DNA of 64,000 nt. It comes from an uncultured Lachnospiraceae bacterium (GTDB lineage Bacteria; Bacillota; Clostridia; Lachnospirales; Lachnospiraceae). Positions within the stretch are counted from its first letter, which is position 1, and each line of letters begins with the position of its first letter. The notes below the pieces were generated by a model that worked only from the letters and a program-made list of their open reading frames with translations, did no database searches and had not been told where the DNA came from. A program made the translations under genes and the position numbers. Where the stretch lies: the NCBI GenBank assembly GCA_949740725.1, contig CATJIO010000182.1, forward strand, positions 1 to 64,000. Direction: 5' to 3'. Positions 9,406 through 19,483 of the stretch are shown here, in pieces.

Positions 9406-11741
9406 AAGAAAAGAGTTGGGCAAGAGAAGATGATCCGATGCTTTCGATAGTTTTATGGATTATGGTAACAGGAATAATCTTGGGGCTGATTGCTTTTGGA
9501 ATTGATAGGCTGGTTTGGCAGGGGATTTATTCTTGGGCTTTGGCCTCAAAAGAGTATCATGCCATGATGTTGGAACTGGCTTTCCTGTCTGGCTTGCTGT
9601 TTGCTTGCTTCTTTTTGATTCCCTCAGGGAGGGGGAAACTGGTGGCGGCGGGAGTAATTGGAGGGCTGTTTTTCTGGTGCCATATGGTATTTCTCCCCAT
9701 GGCCGTTGCTGGGGCCTATCTGATTTTTCTCTGCGCGCTGGGGAATTGGATGGGACGGGAGCTCTTTCAGCTGAAGACGGAAGGCGGGGTTGGAAGAGAC
9801 TTCCTCTTAGGCTGCGGGGGATTGATTACTCTGTTCTGTCTCATGTCTGCTTTGGGGATAGGAAAGATCGCTAATTTGCGCTGGGTGACCGTAATCCTGA
9901 CTGCAGGGTTACTTTTGTTTCAGGCGAGGGCCAGGCGAAGAGAGGGGCGCGGAGGATCTAAGGGATTAAGCCAGTGGGACTGGCTTTTTACAGCGCCCTG
10001 GAGGAAAGGGATGCTGATATTTATCCTTTTGATGGTGCTTCTTCAGGCAGGGCGGATGAATATCTCTCTGGATCACGATACGCTGTGGTATTCTGTCCGT
10101 TCAGAATATATGTTGGATAACGGCCCGCGGGGAATCTATGAAAATATGGGGACCGTCAGTCTGGTGTACACCTATTCGAAAGGATGGGAGGTCCTGACCC
10201 TTCCACTGTGCGACCTGCCGTCCCACAGTTTCCTTTTGGCCTTTAATTTGTGGACGGCAGTGCTGGTTTTGCATCAGGGATACTGTCTGGCCAGGTGTTA
10301 CATGACAAGAGAGCGGGCATTTGTGGTCCCCTGGTTGATGGCCGGGGTACCTGGCATTATGAATCTTAGTATTTCTGGGAAAACCGATATGATTACCCTG
10401 CTGCTTCAGCTGGTTCTGCTTTTGGAAATGGTCCGGTTTATCCAGGACAGAAAATGGGAGCGCCTGATACTAAGTTTTGGGGCACTCCTTTTGTCCTGGA
10501 CGATGAAGCCTACAGCCATTATTTTTTCCACGGCAGTATTCGGCATGAGTGTGCTTTATCTTCTGGGTGAATGGCTGATGAGGAAGAGAACAGAGGAAAG
10601 AGTCCTCCCCCTCTTCACCTGGCCAGATGGAATCCGGGAAATGCCCAGAGGGGCATGGGCAGCGGGAATGTTGTGCCTGTCAGCCCTGGTGGGTATCTGG
10701 TATCGGACGTATTTATTCGTGGGGGTGCCGGCTACTTCGATTTTTTCTGGAATCTTCCAACGGGTAGGCTTTTCCATACGCTATCCTTTTCTGGTGTGGG
10801 ATCTTCCGGAATACGGTGCAAAGCCGACTATGGCGGAGGAGATCCGCCAGCTTTCGGAACGGCTTTTTGGGGTTTTTGTTCTGCCGGATGGGGAGGGCAT
10901 GGATCGGGTCTTAATTGCCTGGTGCGGACTGACCATAATATTTTTTGCTATGATTTGGCTGTGTTCCTTGTTTGTCAGAAGAAACGCTGCCTCGAACCAG
11001 CTGGAGAGGCAGCGTAAGGCCCACTGTGTCACGCTGCTTCTGCCACTGATATTTGCCAGCATTTACAGTATATATAGCTTAAAAAAGGTGGATGGGAATT
11101 ATTTTATCCTTCTTTATACCTTAGTGATCCTGTATGGTTGCTGCCGTCTGTCTGGAATCAAGGGCAGAAGGCTCCGCCGTGGGCTTGGAAGCCTGCTTCT
11201 TCCCCTGACCCTCTACGGCGGATTTATGATCTCTATGTCTAATTTAGCCTGGTCTGTGGGATTTACTCCCATCCAGATTTGGAATCCGGGTTTTTATGAT
11301 CATGAGGCTCAGGAGTATCAGGCCATGGTGGACAAAGGAAATGAGAAGATATGGAAGCTTTTGGCGTCAGATCCTCAGAACCGGGTGATTGCCTTTGGCT
11401 CCCACCCAGAGGTGCTAGCCTTTCCTTGCAATGTCCAGTCCTATGTAGACATCAGTAGCTCCAGCGGAAATGAGCGGCTGATCGAAAGCACAGAAGCATT
11501 CCGGGAATACTTAAACTATGCCAAAACGGATTATATTTATGTGGAGGCAGGAAATATGGCAGAGGAATATCTGGGTTATGGATTGCTGGAGAATTGTATC
11601 CGAGAAGGGATTTTAAGGGATATTTGGTGGGAAAATGGAAATATTATTGCTGTTGTAGATTCAGAAGGAGAGCCGGGAGAAGAGGCTTTGAGAAATCTTT
11701 CAGGTTTCTATGAACATTATCAGAAAAAGGAAGCGCATTAG
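9402..11741 (+). CDS. Large GT-C-like membrane protein, paralogue of 22001-24313
   Basis: Multiple TM segments; LDHDTLWYSVRSEYMLDNGPRGIYENMG...LVYTYSKGWEVLTLP; FPCNVQSYVDI. Confidence 0.65.
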   Translation: MKEKSWAREDDPMLSIVLWIMVTGIILGLIAFGIDRLVWQGIYSWALASKEYHAMMLELAFLSGLLFACFFLIPSGRGKLVAAGVIGGLFFWCHMVFLPMAVAGAYLIFLCALGNWMGRELFQLKTEGGVGRDFLLGCGGLITLFCLMSALGIGKIANLRWVTVILTAGLLLFQARARRREGRGGSKGLSQWDWLFTAPWRKGMLIFILLMVLLQAGRMNISLDHDTLWYSVRSEYMLDNGPRGIYENMGTVSLVYTYSKGWEVLTLPLCDLPSHSFLLAFNLWTAVLVLHQGYCLARCYMTRERAFVVPWLMAGVPGIMNLSISGKTDMITLLLQLVLLLEMVRFIQDRKWERLILSFGALLLSWTMKPTAIIFSTAVFGMSVLYLLGEWLMRKRTEERVLPLFTWPDGIREMPRGAWAAGMLCLSALVGIWYRTYLFVGVPATSIFSGIFQRVGFSIRYPFLVWDLPEYGAKPTMAEEIRQLSERLFGVFVLPDGEGMDRVLIAWCGLTIIFFAMIWLCSLFVRRNAASNQLERQRKAHCVTLLLPLIFASIYSIYSLKKVDGNYFILLYTLVILYGCCRLSGIKGRRLRRGLGSLLLPLTLYGGFMISMSNLAWSVGFTPIQIWNPGFYDHEAQEYQAMVDKGNEKIWKLLASDPQNRVIAFGSHPEVLAFPCNVQSYVDISSSSGNERLIESTEAFREYLNYAKTDYIYVEAGNMAEEYLGYGLLENCIREGILRDIWWENGNIIAVVDSEGEPGEEALRNLSGFYEHYQKKEAH

Positions 11742-11795
11742 AGCAGGTATTGCAGAAAGCAATTTTCAAACCCACTCTAGGAAAAAACGGGAAGT

Positions 11796-11806
11796 TATGG
11801 TATAAT
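11796..11806 (+). promoter_or_regulatory. Candidate extended -10 promoter upstream of wzt
   Basis: TATGG-TATAAT (TGnTATAAT) directly upstream of the Wzt ORF. Confidence 0.45.
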
Positions 11807-11829
11807 TTCCGGAAGGGATGGAGGAGCTT

Positions 11830-13167
11830 ATGCCGGAGAAAATGAAATCATGTGCCATATCAGTGAAAGATGTGACGAAAATATATCGAATGTACGAGAA
11901 ACCAATCGATCGGTTAAAGGAGTCGTTAAGCTTGTCCCACAAGGAGTACCATAAGGACTTTTTTGCGTTAAACGGGATCTCCTTTGAGGTGGAAAAGGGG
12001 CAGACGGTGGGGATTATTGGAACCAATGGATCCGGAAAATCCACCATCTTAAAGATTATTACCGGGGTGCTCACGCCTACTTCAGGAGAGGTGAAGGTAG
12101 ATGGTAAGATTTCCGCTCTCCTGGAGCTGGGAGCTGGTTTCAATATGGATTATACCGGAATTGAAAATATTTTTATGAATGGGACCATGATGGGCTATTC
12201 CAAGAAGGAGATGGGGGAAAAGCTTTCCGATATCCTGGACTTTGCAGAGATTGGAGATTTTGTCTATCAGCCGGTAAAGACCTATTCCAGCGGTATGTTT
12301 GTGCGCCTTGCATTCGCTCTGGCCATTAATGTGGAGCCGGAGATCTTGATTGTGGACGAGGCGCTGTCTGTGGGAGATGTGTTTTTCCAGGCAAAATGCT
12401 ACCGGAGGATGGAAGAAATCCGTCGCAGCGGTACCACCATTTTGATGGTAACCCATGATATGGGAAGTATCATTAAATATTGCGACAAAGTAGTCTTGCT
12501 GAATAAGGGTCGATTTGTCGCCCAAGGCAGTGCCGGCCATATGGTGGACCTATATAAAAAGATCCTGGCAGGGCAAATGGAAGCCCTGGATAAGGAGCTG
12601 AAGGAGGAGGCTTCGCCAGATGTGGAGCTGTCTGATTTTACTGGCGGGATGATGGAGAGGGGAGCTCCATCGAAATTAATGAGGGAGCAAATTACCATCA
12701 ACGCTAGTCGGACCGAATATGGGGATCGCAGGGCGGAGATCTATGATCTGGGGCTTTTTGATGCCCGGGGAAATCTGACCAATCTTCTTTTAAAGGGAGA
12801 GATGTTCACCATACGGGAGTGCATCCGCTTTTCTGCGGATATCCAGGCGCCGATCTTTACTTATACTATTAAGGATAAAAAGGGGACGGATCTGACCGGA
12901 ACTAATACCATGTATGAGGGAGCAGATATTCAGCCAGTAAAGCGAGGGGAGGAGTACCAGGTAGAGTTTACCCAGAAGATGACCCTTCAGGGAGGCGAGT
13001 ATTTATTATCGATGAGTTGCACTGGGTTTGAACAGGGGGAACATGTGGTGTACCACCGGCTTTATGATGTGGCGAACATTACGGTGATTTCTAACAAGAA
13101 CACGGTGGGCGTATACGATATGGAGTCGCAGGTAAAGGCGGTAAAAAAGGATGGGGATCGCTTGTGA
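11830..13167 (+). CDS. wzt: ABC transporter ATP-binding protein with C-terminal Wzt-type domain
   Basis: GIIGTNGSGKSTILKIITGVLTPTSG (Walker A), TYSSGMFVRLAFALA (signature), ILIVDEALSVGD (Walker B), about 170-aa C-terminal beta-rich extension; GGAGG RBS before ATG 11830. Confidence 0.9.
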   Translation: MPEKMKSCAISVKDVTKIYRMYEKPIDRLKESLSLSHKEYHKDFFALNGISFEVEKGQTVGIIGTNGSGKSTILKIITGVLTPTSGEVKVDGKISALLELGAGFNMDYTGIENIFMNGTMMGYSKKEMGEKLSDILDFAEIGDFVYQPVKTYSSGMFVRLAFALAINVEPEILIVDEALSVGDVFFQAKCYRRMEEIRRSGTTILMVTHDMGSIIKYCDKVVLLNKGRFVAQGSAGHMVDLYKKILAGQMEALDKELKEEASPDVELSDFTGGMMERGAPSKLMREQITINASRTEYGDRRAEIYDLGLFDARGNLTNLLLKGEMFTIRECIRFSADIQAPIFTYTIKDKKGTDLTGTNTMYEGADIQPVKRGEEYQVEFTQKMTLQGGEYLLSMSCTGFEQGEHVVYHRLYDVANITVISNKNTVGVYDMESQVKAVKKDGDRL

Positions 13168-13946
13168 AAGAAATTAGCTATGAAATACTTGATTTGATGG
13201 AGCAGTATGGAGTTCAGGAAGATGGGATTGAACAGATATTGAAGCAGGGCAGCCAGCCGGAGCTTCTTATGGCGTTGTCTCCCCTGCGGAGTAGTTTAAT
13301 CCAATGGCTTGAGATAAAGCCAGAGGAGCGGGTGCTGGAAATTGGATCGGATTATGGAGCGCTTACCGGATGCCTGGCCCAAAAGTCAAAGGAAGTTTTG
13401 GTTCTGGATGAACGGCTGGAGAACCTGGAGGTGAATAGACGACGCTGGGGAAATCTGGAAAATATCCACTATCAGCAGGGCAGCCTGGAGGAGCTGAAAG
13501 AAGAGTGTTTTCCCTGGGTCTTTTGCATCGGCCCCAGGCGGGGAGAATGCAAGCTGCCGGAGCTGATCCACCGCGCCGCCGAGCGAGTGAAGGAAAACGG
13601 AAGGTTGGCATTGGCCATACAGAATACCAGCGGGATGAAACTCTGGGCTGGAGGTGAGTCGGATCCGGATGAATGGTCTGCAAGCTTGGAAGGACTTAAG
13701 CAGATTCTGGGACAGCTTAAGGGCCGGACGGAGTTTTATTACCCGATGCCGGACTATAAGCTGCCTTCTGCCATTTATTCAGACCGGTACCTGCCGCCAA
13801 AGGGAGAACTCCCTAGCTTGTTTGCCGAATATGAGAGACCAAGGTTCCGTGTGTTTTCTGAGGAGGAGGCCTATGACGCGGTGGGGGAGATCGGTGGTTT
13901 CCCGCGGTTTGCTAACGCGTTCTTTGTGATTTGGGAGAAGCTATGA
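13164..13946 (+). CDS. SAM-dependent methyltransferase
   Basis: RVLEIGSDYGALTGCLAQKSKEVLVLDERLENLEVNRRR motif I/II; GTGA overlap with wzt. Confidence 0.8.
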   Translation: MKEISYEILDLMEQYGVQEDGIEQILKQGSQPELLMALSPLRSSLIQWLEIKPEERVLEIGSDYGALTGCLAQKSKEVLVLDERLENLEVNRRRWGNLENIHYQQGSLEELKEECFPWVFCIGPRRGECKLPELIHRAAERVKENGRLALAIQNTSGMKLWAGGESDPDEWSASLEGLKQILGQLKGRTEFYYPMPDYKLPSAIYSDRYLPPKGELPSLFAEYERPRFRVFSEEEAYDAVGEIGGFPRFANAFFVIWEKL

Positions 13947-16900
13947 AGCAGATAATATATGTAAAATATAACCGGACCAGAAGGCCGGAATATCAGATCC
14001 GTACCAGTATACTGGAAGAAGATGGGGTGCGGTATGTGGAAAAGGCGGCTCTTTTTCCTGCCGGGCGTTCTCACATCCAGTCATTTCAGGAGAAGCAGAG
14101 AAAGCTTTCCGGGCAGAATCCGGCCCTTTCTGTGCTGGAACCTCTTGCCGACAAGGAGGGGGATCGGGTAAGATTTCCTTTTTTATCTGGAGAAACTATG
14201 GCCCAGAGGATGGGAAGAGAGATCCAGGAGGGATGCCCGGCAAAGGATGTGCTGGAGAAAGGCTTAAAGCAGCTCTTTTGGGGGGCAGAAAAGGAGTTTG
14301 CGATTACCCCTGAATTTTGCGTGGTATTTGGACAGATTCCAGAGATTAAGGATCGGAGCCTTTTGGTTTCTAATGTGGACGGTTTGTTTGAGAATCTGAT
14401 GGAGATCCAGGACAAGGTGTGGGTAATTGATTATGAGTGGGTATTTACGTTCCCCATTCCCATAGGCTTCTTAAAATATCGGAACCTATATTACTTTTTT
14501 GAGCGGTTCAAGGGCGTGCTGGGTTGGAAGGATACGTTTCTTTCTGACTACCTGGAACAATTTGGTGTGGGAAGAGAAACCGCGGATATTTACCGGTCCA
14601 TGGAGGAGTCCTTCCAGTACTATGTTCATGGGGAGGAAGGCAGGATCCTGGAGCGATACCAACAGCCGGTGACCTCTATGGAGGAGCTGAAGGCACAGCA
14701 TGAGGAGCTTCTCTTAGCCAGGGAGCGGATCCTTGCGCTCCAGGAGGAGGTAGAGGATAAGAACACAGAGATCCGCAAAAGGAATGAAACCCAACGCCTT
14801 TCAAATAACCATATCGCTAACTTGGAAGCGATGATCAAAGACCTGCGGCATGAGATTGATGAGATGGGAAAGCTTCTCACCTACTTAAACCGCCATGAGG
14901 CCGTGGTATTTAAGGTGTGGCGCAAAGTGAAAAATCGGGTGAACCACGGCTTCCCCAAGGGAACCAGAAGGAGAAAACTTTTGGAGTATGGGGTGAATAC
15001 CCTCCGCCACCCCCTCCGCTATGGGAGGCTGTACGCCACCCCAGAGGGACGGAACCGGATTGCTGGAGATTTTGCTATCGGAAATGGATATCTGGAGCAG
15101 GGAAGGCTTGTATTCCAGGTATGGGAGAAGGAGCCTCCTTTAGTGTCCATTGTGATCCCTGTTTATAATCAGGTACACTATACCTATGCCTGCCTTTGTT
15201 CGATCATCGATCATACAGAGGATGTTTCCTATGAGGTGATTATTGCAGACGATGTTTCGGAGGATGCGACCAGGGAGCTGGAACAATACACAAAGAACTT
15301 GGTCATCAGCCGCAACACCACTAATCAGGGTTTCTTAAGAAATTGTAATCAGGCGGCAAAGCATGCTAGAGGCCGTTACATCGTGTTTTTAAATAATGAT
15401 ACCCAGGTAACCCCAGGATGGCTGAGCAGCTTGGTCAAGCTGATTGAATCCGATTCTTCTATCGGGATGGTGGGTTCGAAGCTGGTTTATCCTGACGGAA
15501 GGCTCCAGGAGGCTGGAGGGATTATCTGGAGCGACGGATCTGGGTGGAATTATGGGAGGCTGGATGATCCGGACAAGGCGGAATATAATTATGTCAAGGA
15601 TGTAGATTATATTTCTGGGGCGGCGATTATGATTCACCGAAAGTTGTGGCAGCAGATTGGCGGATTCGATGAGCGGTTTGCCCCAGCTTACTGCGAGGAT
15701 TCTGACCTGGCCTTTGCTGTGCGCAAGGCGGGATACCGGGTAGTGTATCAGCCCCTATCTAAAGTAATTCACTTTGAAGGAGTTTCTAATGGTACAGATG
15801 TGAATGGGACCGGCTTAAAGCGGTATCAGGTGGAGAATGGGGAAAAACTGCGGCAGAAGTGGGCGGCAGAGTTAAAGAGCCAGTGTGTGAATACTGGAAA
15901 TCCCAATCCCTTCCGGGCACGGGAGAGGAGCATGGGAAAGAGGATCATCCTGGTGGTGGATCACTATGTACCGACCTATGACCGGGATGCCGGGTCAAAG
16001 ACCACCTTCCAGTATTTGAAACTGTTTTTGCATCAGGGCTATGTGGTGAAATTCTTGGGGGATAATTTCCTTCATGAGGAGCCGTATTCTACTGTGCTTC
16101 AGCAGATGGGGATCGAGATTCTATACGGGGATGAATACCAGACAAAAATTTGGGACTGGCTGAAGCAAAATGGGGACGAGATTGCTATTGCCTACTTAAA
16201 CCGCCCTCACATTGCCAGCAAATACGTAGATTTTATCAAGGATCATACCAAAATAAAGGTGATTTACTATGGTCACGACCTTCATTTCCTGCGGGAGCAG
16301 CGGGAATTCCAGTTGACCGGGGATATGAAGAAAAAGCGGGAGTCTGATTACTGGAAGTCCATTGAGCTTACGATGATGAGAAAGGCTGCCATGTCCTACT
16401 ACCCCTCCCAGGTGGAGGTAGATGCTGTGCACAGGGTGGATGAAAGTCTTCCGGTGAAGGCAATCACGGCGTATGTGTTTGAATCTTTCCTGGAGTCTAT
16501 TCGGGAGGATTTTGCCCAGCGGGAAGGGCTGCTGTTTGTAGGCGGCTTTGCCCATCCGCCCAATGCAGACGGGGTTCTCTGGTTTGCCAGGGAGGTATTT
16601 CCAAAGATACGGGAAACGCTGCCGGGGATCCGGTTTTATGTGGTAGGATCCAGGGTAACGGAGGAGATCCTCGCTTTGGAGGGAGAAATCCCCGGAGTGG
16701 TTATCAAGGGCTTTGTGTCCGAAGAAGAGTTAACCGCTCTTTATCAGGCCTGCCGCATGGTGGTCGTTCCGCTGCGCTACGGAGCAGGGGTGAAGGGGAA
16801 GGTGGTGGAAGCAATCTATCACGGGGCGCCTATTGTAACCACTTCGGTAGGAGCAGAAGGGATTCCCAGAGTGGAAGAGGTGCTTTCTATCGCTGACGAA

Positions 16901-17044
16901 CCGGAGGAGTTTGGCAGGGAGGTAATCCGGTTGTATGAAGATCCCCATCAGCTGAAACAGATGGCTGAGCGGACCCAGGAGTACATCCGGCAGAATTTCA
17001 GCATGGATGGAGCTTGGGAGCGGATCCGGGAGGACTTTCAATAA
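13943..17044 (+). CDS. Multidomain protein: kinase-like N-terminus, coiled coil, GT2, C-terminal GT1
   Basis: VDGLFENLM...VWVIDYEWVF (D-x4-N and IDYE kinase-like motifs); heptad-rich region about 14680-14900; PPLVSIVIPVYNQVHYTYACLCSIIDHT (GT2); PLRYGAGVKGKVVEAIYHGAPIVTTSVGAEGI (GT1); ATGA overlap with the methyltransferase. Confidence 0.8.
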   Translation: MKQIIYVKYNRTRRPEYQIRTSILEEDGVRYVEKAALFPAGRSHIQSFQEKQRKLSGQNPALSVLEPLADKEGDRVRFPFLSGETMAQRMGREIQEGCPAKDVLEKGLKQLFWGAEKEFAITPEFCVVFGQIPEIKDRSLLVSNVDGLFENLMEIQDKVWVIDYEWVFTFPIPIGFLKYRNLYYFFERFKGVLGWKDTFLSDYLEQFGVGRETADIYRSMEESFQYYVHGEEGRILERYQQPVTSMEELKAQHEELLLARERILALQEEVEDKNTEIRKRNETQRLSNNHIANLEAMIKDLRHEIDEMGKLLTYLNRHEAVVFKVWRKVKNRVNHGFPKGTRRRKLLEYGVNTLRHPLRYGRLYATPEGRNRIAGDFAIGNGYLEQGRLVFQVWEKEPPLVSIVIPVYNQVHYTYACLCSIIDHTEDVSYEVIIADDVSEDATRELEQYTKNLVISRNTTNQGFLRNCNQAAKHARGRYIVFLNNDTQVTPGWLSSLVKLIESDSSIGMVGSKLVYPDGRLQEAGGIIWSDGSGWNYGRLDDPDKAEYNYVKDVDYISGAAIMIHRKLWQQIGGFDERFAPAYCEDSDLAFAVRKAGYRVVYQPLSKVIHFEGVSNGTDVNGTGLKRYQVENGEKLRQKWAAELKSQCVNTGNPNPFRARERSMGKRIILVVDHYVPTYDRDAGSKTTFQYLKLFLHQGYVVKFLGDNFLHEEPYSTVLQQMGIEILYGDEYQTKIWDWLKQNGDEIAIAYLNRPHIASKYVDFIKDHTKIKVIYYGHDLHFLREQREFQLTGDMKKKRESDYWKSIELTMMRKAAMSYYPSQVEVDAVHRVDESLPVKAITAYVFESFLESIREDFAQREGLLFVGGFAHPPNADGVLWFAREVFPKIRETLPGIRFYVVGSRVTEEILALEGEIPGVVIKGFVSEEELTALYQACRMVVVPLRYGAGVKGKVVEAIYHGAPIVTTSVGAEGIPRVEEVLSIADEPEEFGREVIRLYEDPHQLKQMAERTQEYIRQNFSMDGAWERIREDFQ

Positions 17045-17098
17045 CCCGTTTACCGGGATCTAGGCCCAGCGCAGATATTCAGGGAAAAGGAGCAGAAG

Positions 17099-17806
17099 AT
17101 GCAGGCGATATTATTAGCGGGAGGTCTGGGAACCAGACTGAGAAGCGTGGTGGCGGATCGGCCCAAGCCCATGGCTTTGATTGAAGGAAGGCCATTTATG
17201 GAATATGTGATCCGCCAGTTAAAGAAGCAGGGGATTGAGGAGATTATCTTTGCCGTGGGCTACAAAGGCTCTATGGTGGAGGAGTATTTTCAGCAAGGAG
17301 ACAGCCTTGGGATCCGGGCTTCCTACGCCTATGAGGAAGCGCTTTTGGGAACTGCTGGGGCGATTAAAAATGCCGGGCAGCAGATTAGCGACGACTGGTT
17401 TTATGTATTAAATGCAGACACCTTTTACCAGATGGATTACAGGCGGCTCTGGGAGGTAAAGGAAGAAAAGAACCTGGACTTTGCCCTGGTGCTCAGACAG
17501 GTGGAGGATGTATCCCGCTATGGGCGGGCCAGTCTTTGCCAAGGCCGGTTAACAGGCTTTAATGAGAAGACCCAGGAAGCCATACCAGGAACGATCAACG
17601 GCGGGGTGTATCTAATGAGCCGCGGTCTGCTGGAAGAGATCCCTAATGGCAAGGTCTCCCTGGAAAATGAAATGATTCCCCGGTGGATGGAGGCTGGACG
17701 CCGTCTGGGCGGCGTGGTAAATGAAGGATATTTTATTGATATCGGTGTGCCGGAGGATTATTTCCGGTTTCAGGAGGATGTGAAAAAAGGAGAGATACTA
17801 TGGTAA
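17099..17806 (+). CDS. hddC: D-glycero-alpha-D-manno-heptose 1-phosphate guanylyltransferase-like nucleotidyltransferase
   Basis: MQAILLAGGLGTRLRSVVADRPKPMALIEGRPFMEYVI; adjacent to hddA/gmhB/gmhA. Confidence 0.8.
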   Translation: MQAILLAGGLGTRLRSVVADRPKPMALIEGRPFMEYVIRQLKKQGIEEIIFAVGYKGSMVEEYFQQGDSLGIRASYAYEEALLGTAGAIKNAGQQISDDWFYVLNADTFYQMDYRRLWEVKEEKNLDFALVLRQVEDVSRYGRASLCQGRLTGFNEKTQEAIPGTINGGVYLMSRGLLEEIPNGKVSLENEMIPRWMEAGRRLGGVVNEGYFIDIGVPEDYFRFQEDVKKGEILW

Positions 17807-18870
17807 TCAGAGGCCGTGCTCCTCTGCGCGTCAGTTTCGGTGGCGGGGGAACGGATGTGGAGCCCTTCTGCGTGGAGCAAGGAGGGGCGATTTTAGGAAG
17901 CACCATCAATAAATATGCCTATTGCTCCATCGTGCCCAGAGGGGACGACCAGATCATCGTCCATTCGCTGGACTTTGATATGACAGTAAAATACAATACA
18001 AAGGAAAATTACGTTTATGACGGAAAGCTGGATCTGGTGAAGGCGGCCCTAAAGGCCATGGAGATTCACCAGGGGTGCGAGGTGTATTTACAGTGTGACG
18101 CCCCTCCCGGATCCGGTCTGGGAACCTCATCCACAGTAATGGTGGCTATGTTGGTGGCTATGGCCCGGTGGAAGGGGATCGAGCTGGACGGATATCAGCT
18201 GGCTGATCTGGCATACCAGGTGGAACGGCAGGATCTGGGCATTGCAGGAGGTTATCAGGACCAGTACGCGGCAACCTTCGGCGGCTTTAATTTTATCGAG
18301 TTCCATGGGCGAAATAATGTGGTGGTAAATCCACTTCGGATTAAGAAGGATATTATCCATGAGCTGCAGTACAATCTTCTACTGTGCTATACAGGGAATA
18401 TCCATGTGTCCGCCAATATTATCAAAGATCAGGTGCGCAATTACGAAAAAAAGGACGCCTTTGAAGCTATGTGCGAGGTAAAAGCCTTGGCCTATGCCAT
18501 GAAGGATGAGTTGCTGAAGGGGAATTTATACAGCTTCGGCAGGCTGTTGAATTACAGCTGGGAGAGCAAGAAGCGGATGAGCAGTAAGATCACTAACCCA
18601 CAGATCGACGCCCTTTATGAGGAAGCGGTAAAGGCGGGAGCCCTGGGGGGGAAACTTTTGGGAGCAGGTGGCGGCGGATATTTGCTGATGTACTGTCCTT
18701 ATAATGTCCGCCATAAGGTGGCGGCGCGAATGGAGCAGGCTGGAGGCCAGTTAACGGATTGGAACTTTGAGCTGCGGGGCGCCCAGAGCTGGACTTCGGA
18801 CGAAGAGCGCTGGGATTACGGCCAGGTCAAAGTACAGCTTCCAGATAAGGAGTATGTATTTCATGTATAA
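17800..18870 (+). CDS. hddA: D-glycero-alpha-D-manno-heptose-7-phosphate kinase (GHMP family)
   Basis: VIRGRAPLRVSFGGGGTDVEPFC...DAPPGSGLGTSSTVMVAML...KLLGAGGGGYLLMYC. Confidence 0.88.
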   Translation: MVIRGRAPLRVSFGGGGTDVEPFCVEQGGAILGSTINKYAYCSIVPRGDDQIIVHSLDFDMTVKYNTKENYVYDGKLDLVKAALKAMEIHQGCEVYLQCDAPPGSGLGTSSTVMVAMLVAMARWKGIELDGYQLADLAYQVERQDLGIAGGYQDQYAATFGGFNFIEFHGRNNVVVNPLRIKKDIIHELQYNLLLCYTGNIHVSANIIKDQVRNYEKKDAFEAMCEVKALAYAMKDELLKGNLYSFGRLLNYSWESKKRMSSKITNPQIDALYEEAVKAGALGGKLLGAGGGGYLLMYCPYNVRHKVAARMEQAGGQLTDWNFELRGAQSWTSDEERWDYGQVKVQLPDKEYVFHV

Positions 18871-19474
18871 GACAGTTTTTTTGGATCGGGATGGCACCAT
18901 CAATGAGGAAGTGCATTATCTTCATCGCCAGGAAGATCTTAAGCTCCTTCCCGGGGCGGCCAAGGCTATCCGGCTGTGGAATGAGGCGGGCTTTCGGGTT
19001 GTGGTGGTAACCAATCAGGCAGGAGTGGCCAGAGGCTATTATCAGGAGAGGGATGTACAGCTGCTTCACCAATATATGAGCCGGCTTCTGGAAGAGCAGG
19101 GCGCCCATGTGGATGCGTATTACTACTGTCCCCATCACCCAGATCAAGGGATCGGTCCCTATAAGGTCCGTTGCCGTTGCCGGAAGCCGGACATCGGCAT
19201 GTTTGAACAAGCAGCCGGGGATGCGCCGGTAGATAAGGCCCATTCCTATATGGTGGGGGATAAATGGCTGGATATCCAGGCAGGGGCCAGATTCGGCCTT
19301 CACACCGCATTGGTTGGGACTGGATATGGGAGAGCGTGCTATGAAGAGGTATGCCAAAAAACTGGAGAGGATCCGGGGGATGTTCAGCATCCTATGGAGT
19401 TTTTTGGAGATACCTTATTGGATGTGGCCATGTGGGTTCTTCGCCAGGAGGAAGAGCGGGCTGTGACGATGTGA
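18863..19474 (+). CDS. gmhB: D-glycero-D-manno-heptose bisphosphate phosphatase (HAD)
   Basis: YKTVFLDRDGTINEEVHYLHRQEDLKLLPGAAKAIRLWN...VTNQAGVARGYY...YYCPHHPDQG...CRKPDIGM. Confidence 0.88.
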   Translation: MYKTVFLDRDGTINEEVHYLHRQEDLKLLPGAAKAIRLWNEAGFRVVVVTNQAGVARGYYQERDVQLLHQYMSRLLEEQGAHVDAYYYCPHHPDQGIGPYKVRCRCRKPDIGMFEQAAGDAPVDKAHSYMVGDKWLDIQAGARFGLHTALVGTGYGRACYEEVCQKTGEDPGDVQHPMEFFGDTLLDVAMWVLRQEEERAVTM

Positions 19475-19483
19475 GAGAGAGGA

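Noticed and set aside
6664-13167. Mobile element explaining the wzm-wzt separation
   Set aside because: No transposase, integrase or flanking repeats seen; intervening genes are mostly glycan-related
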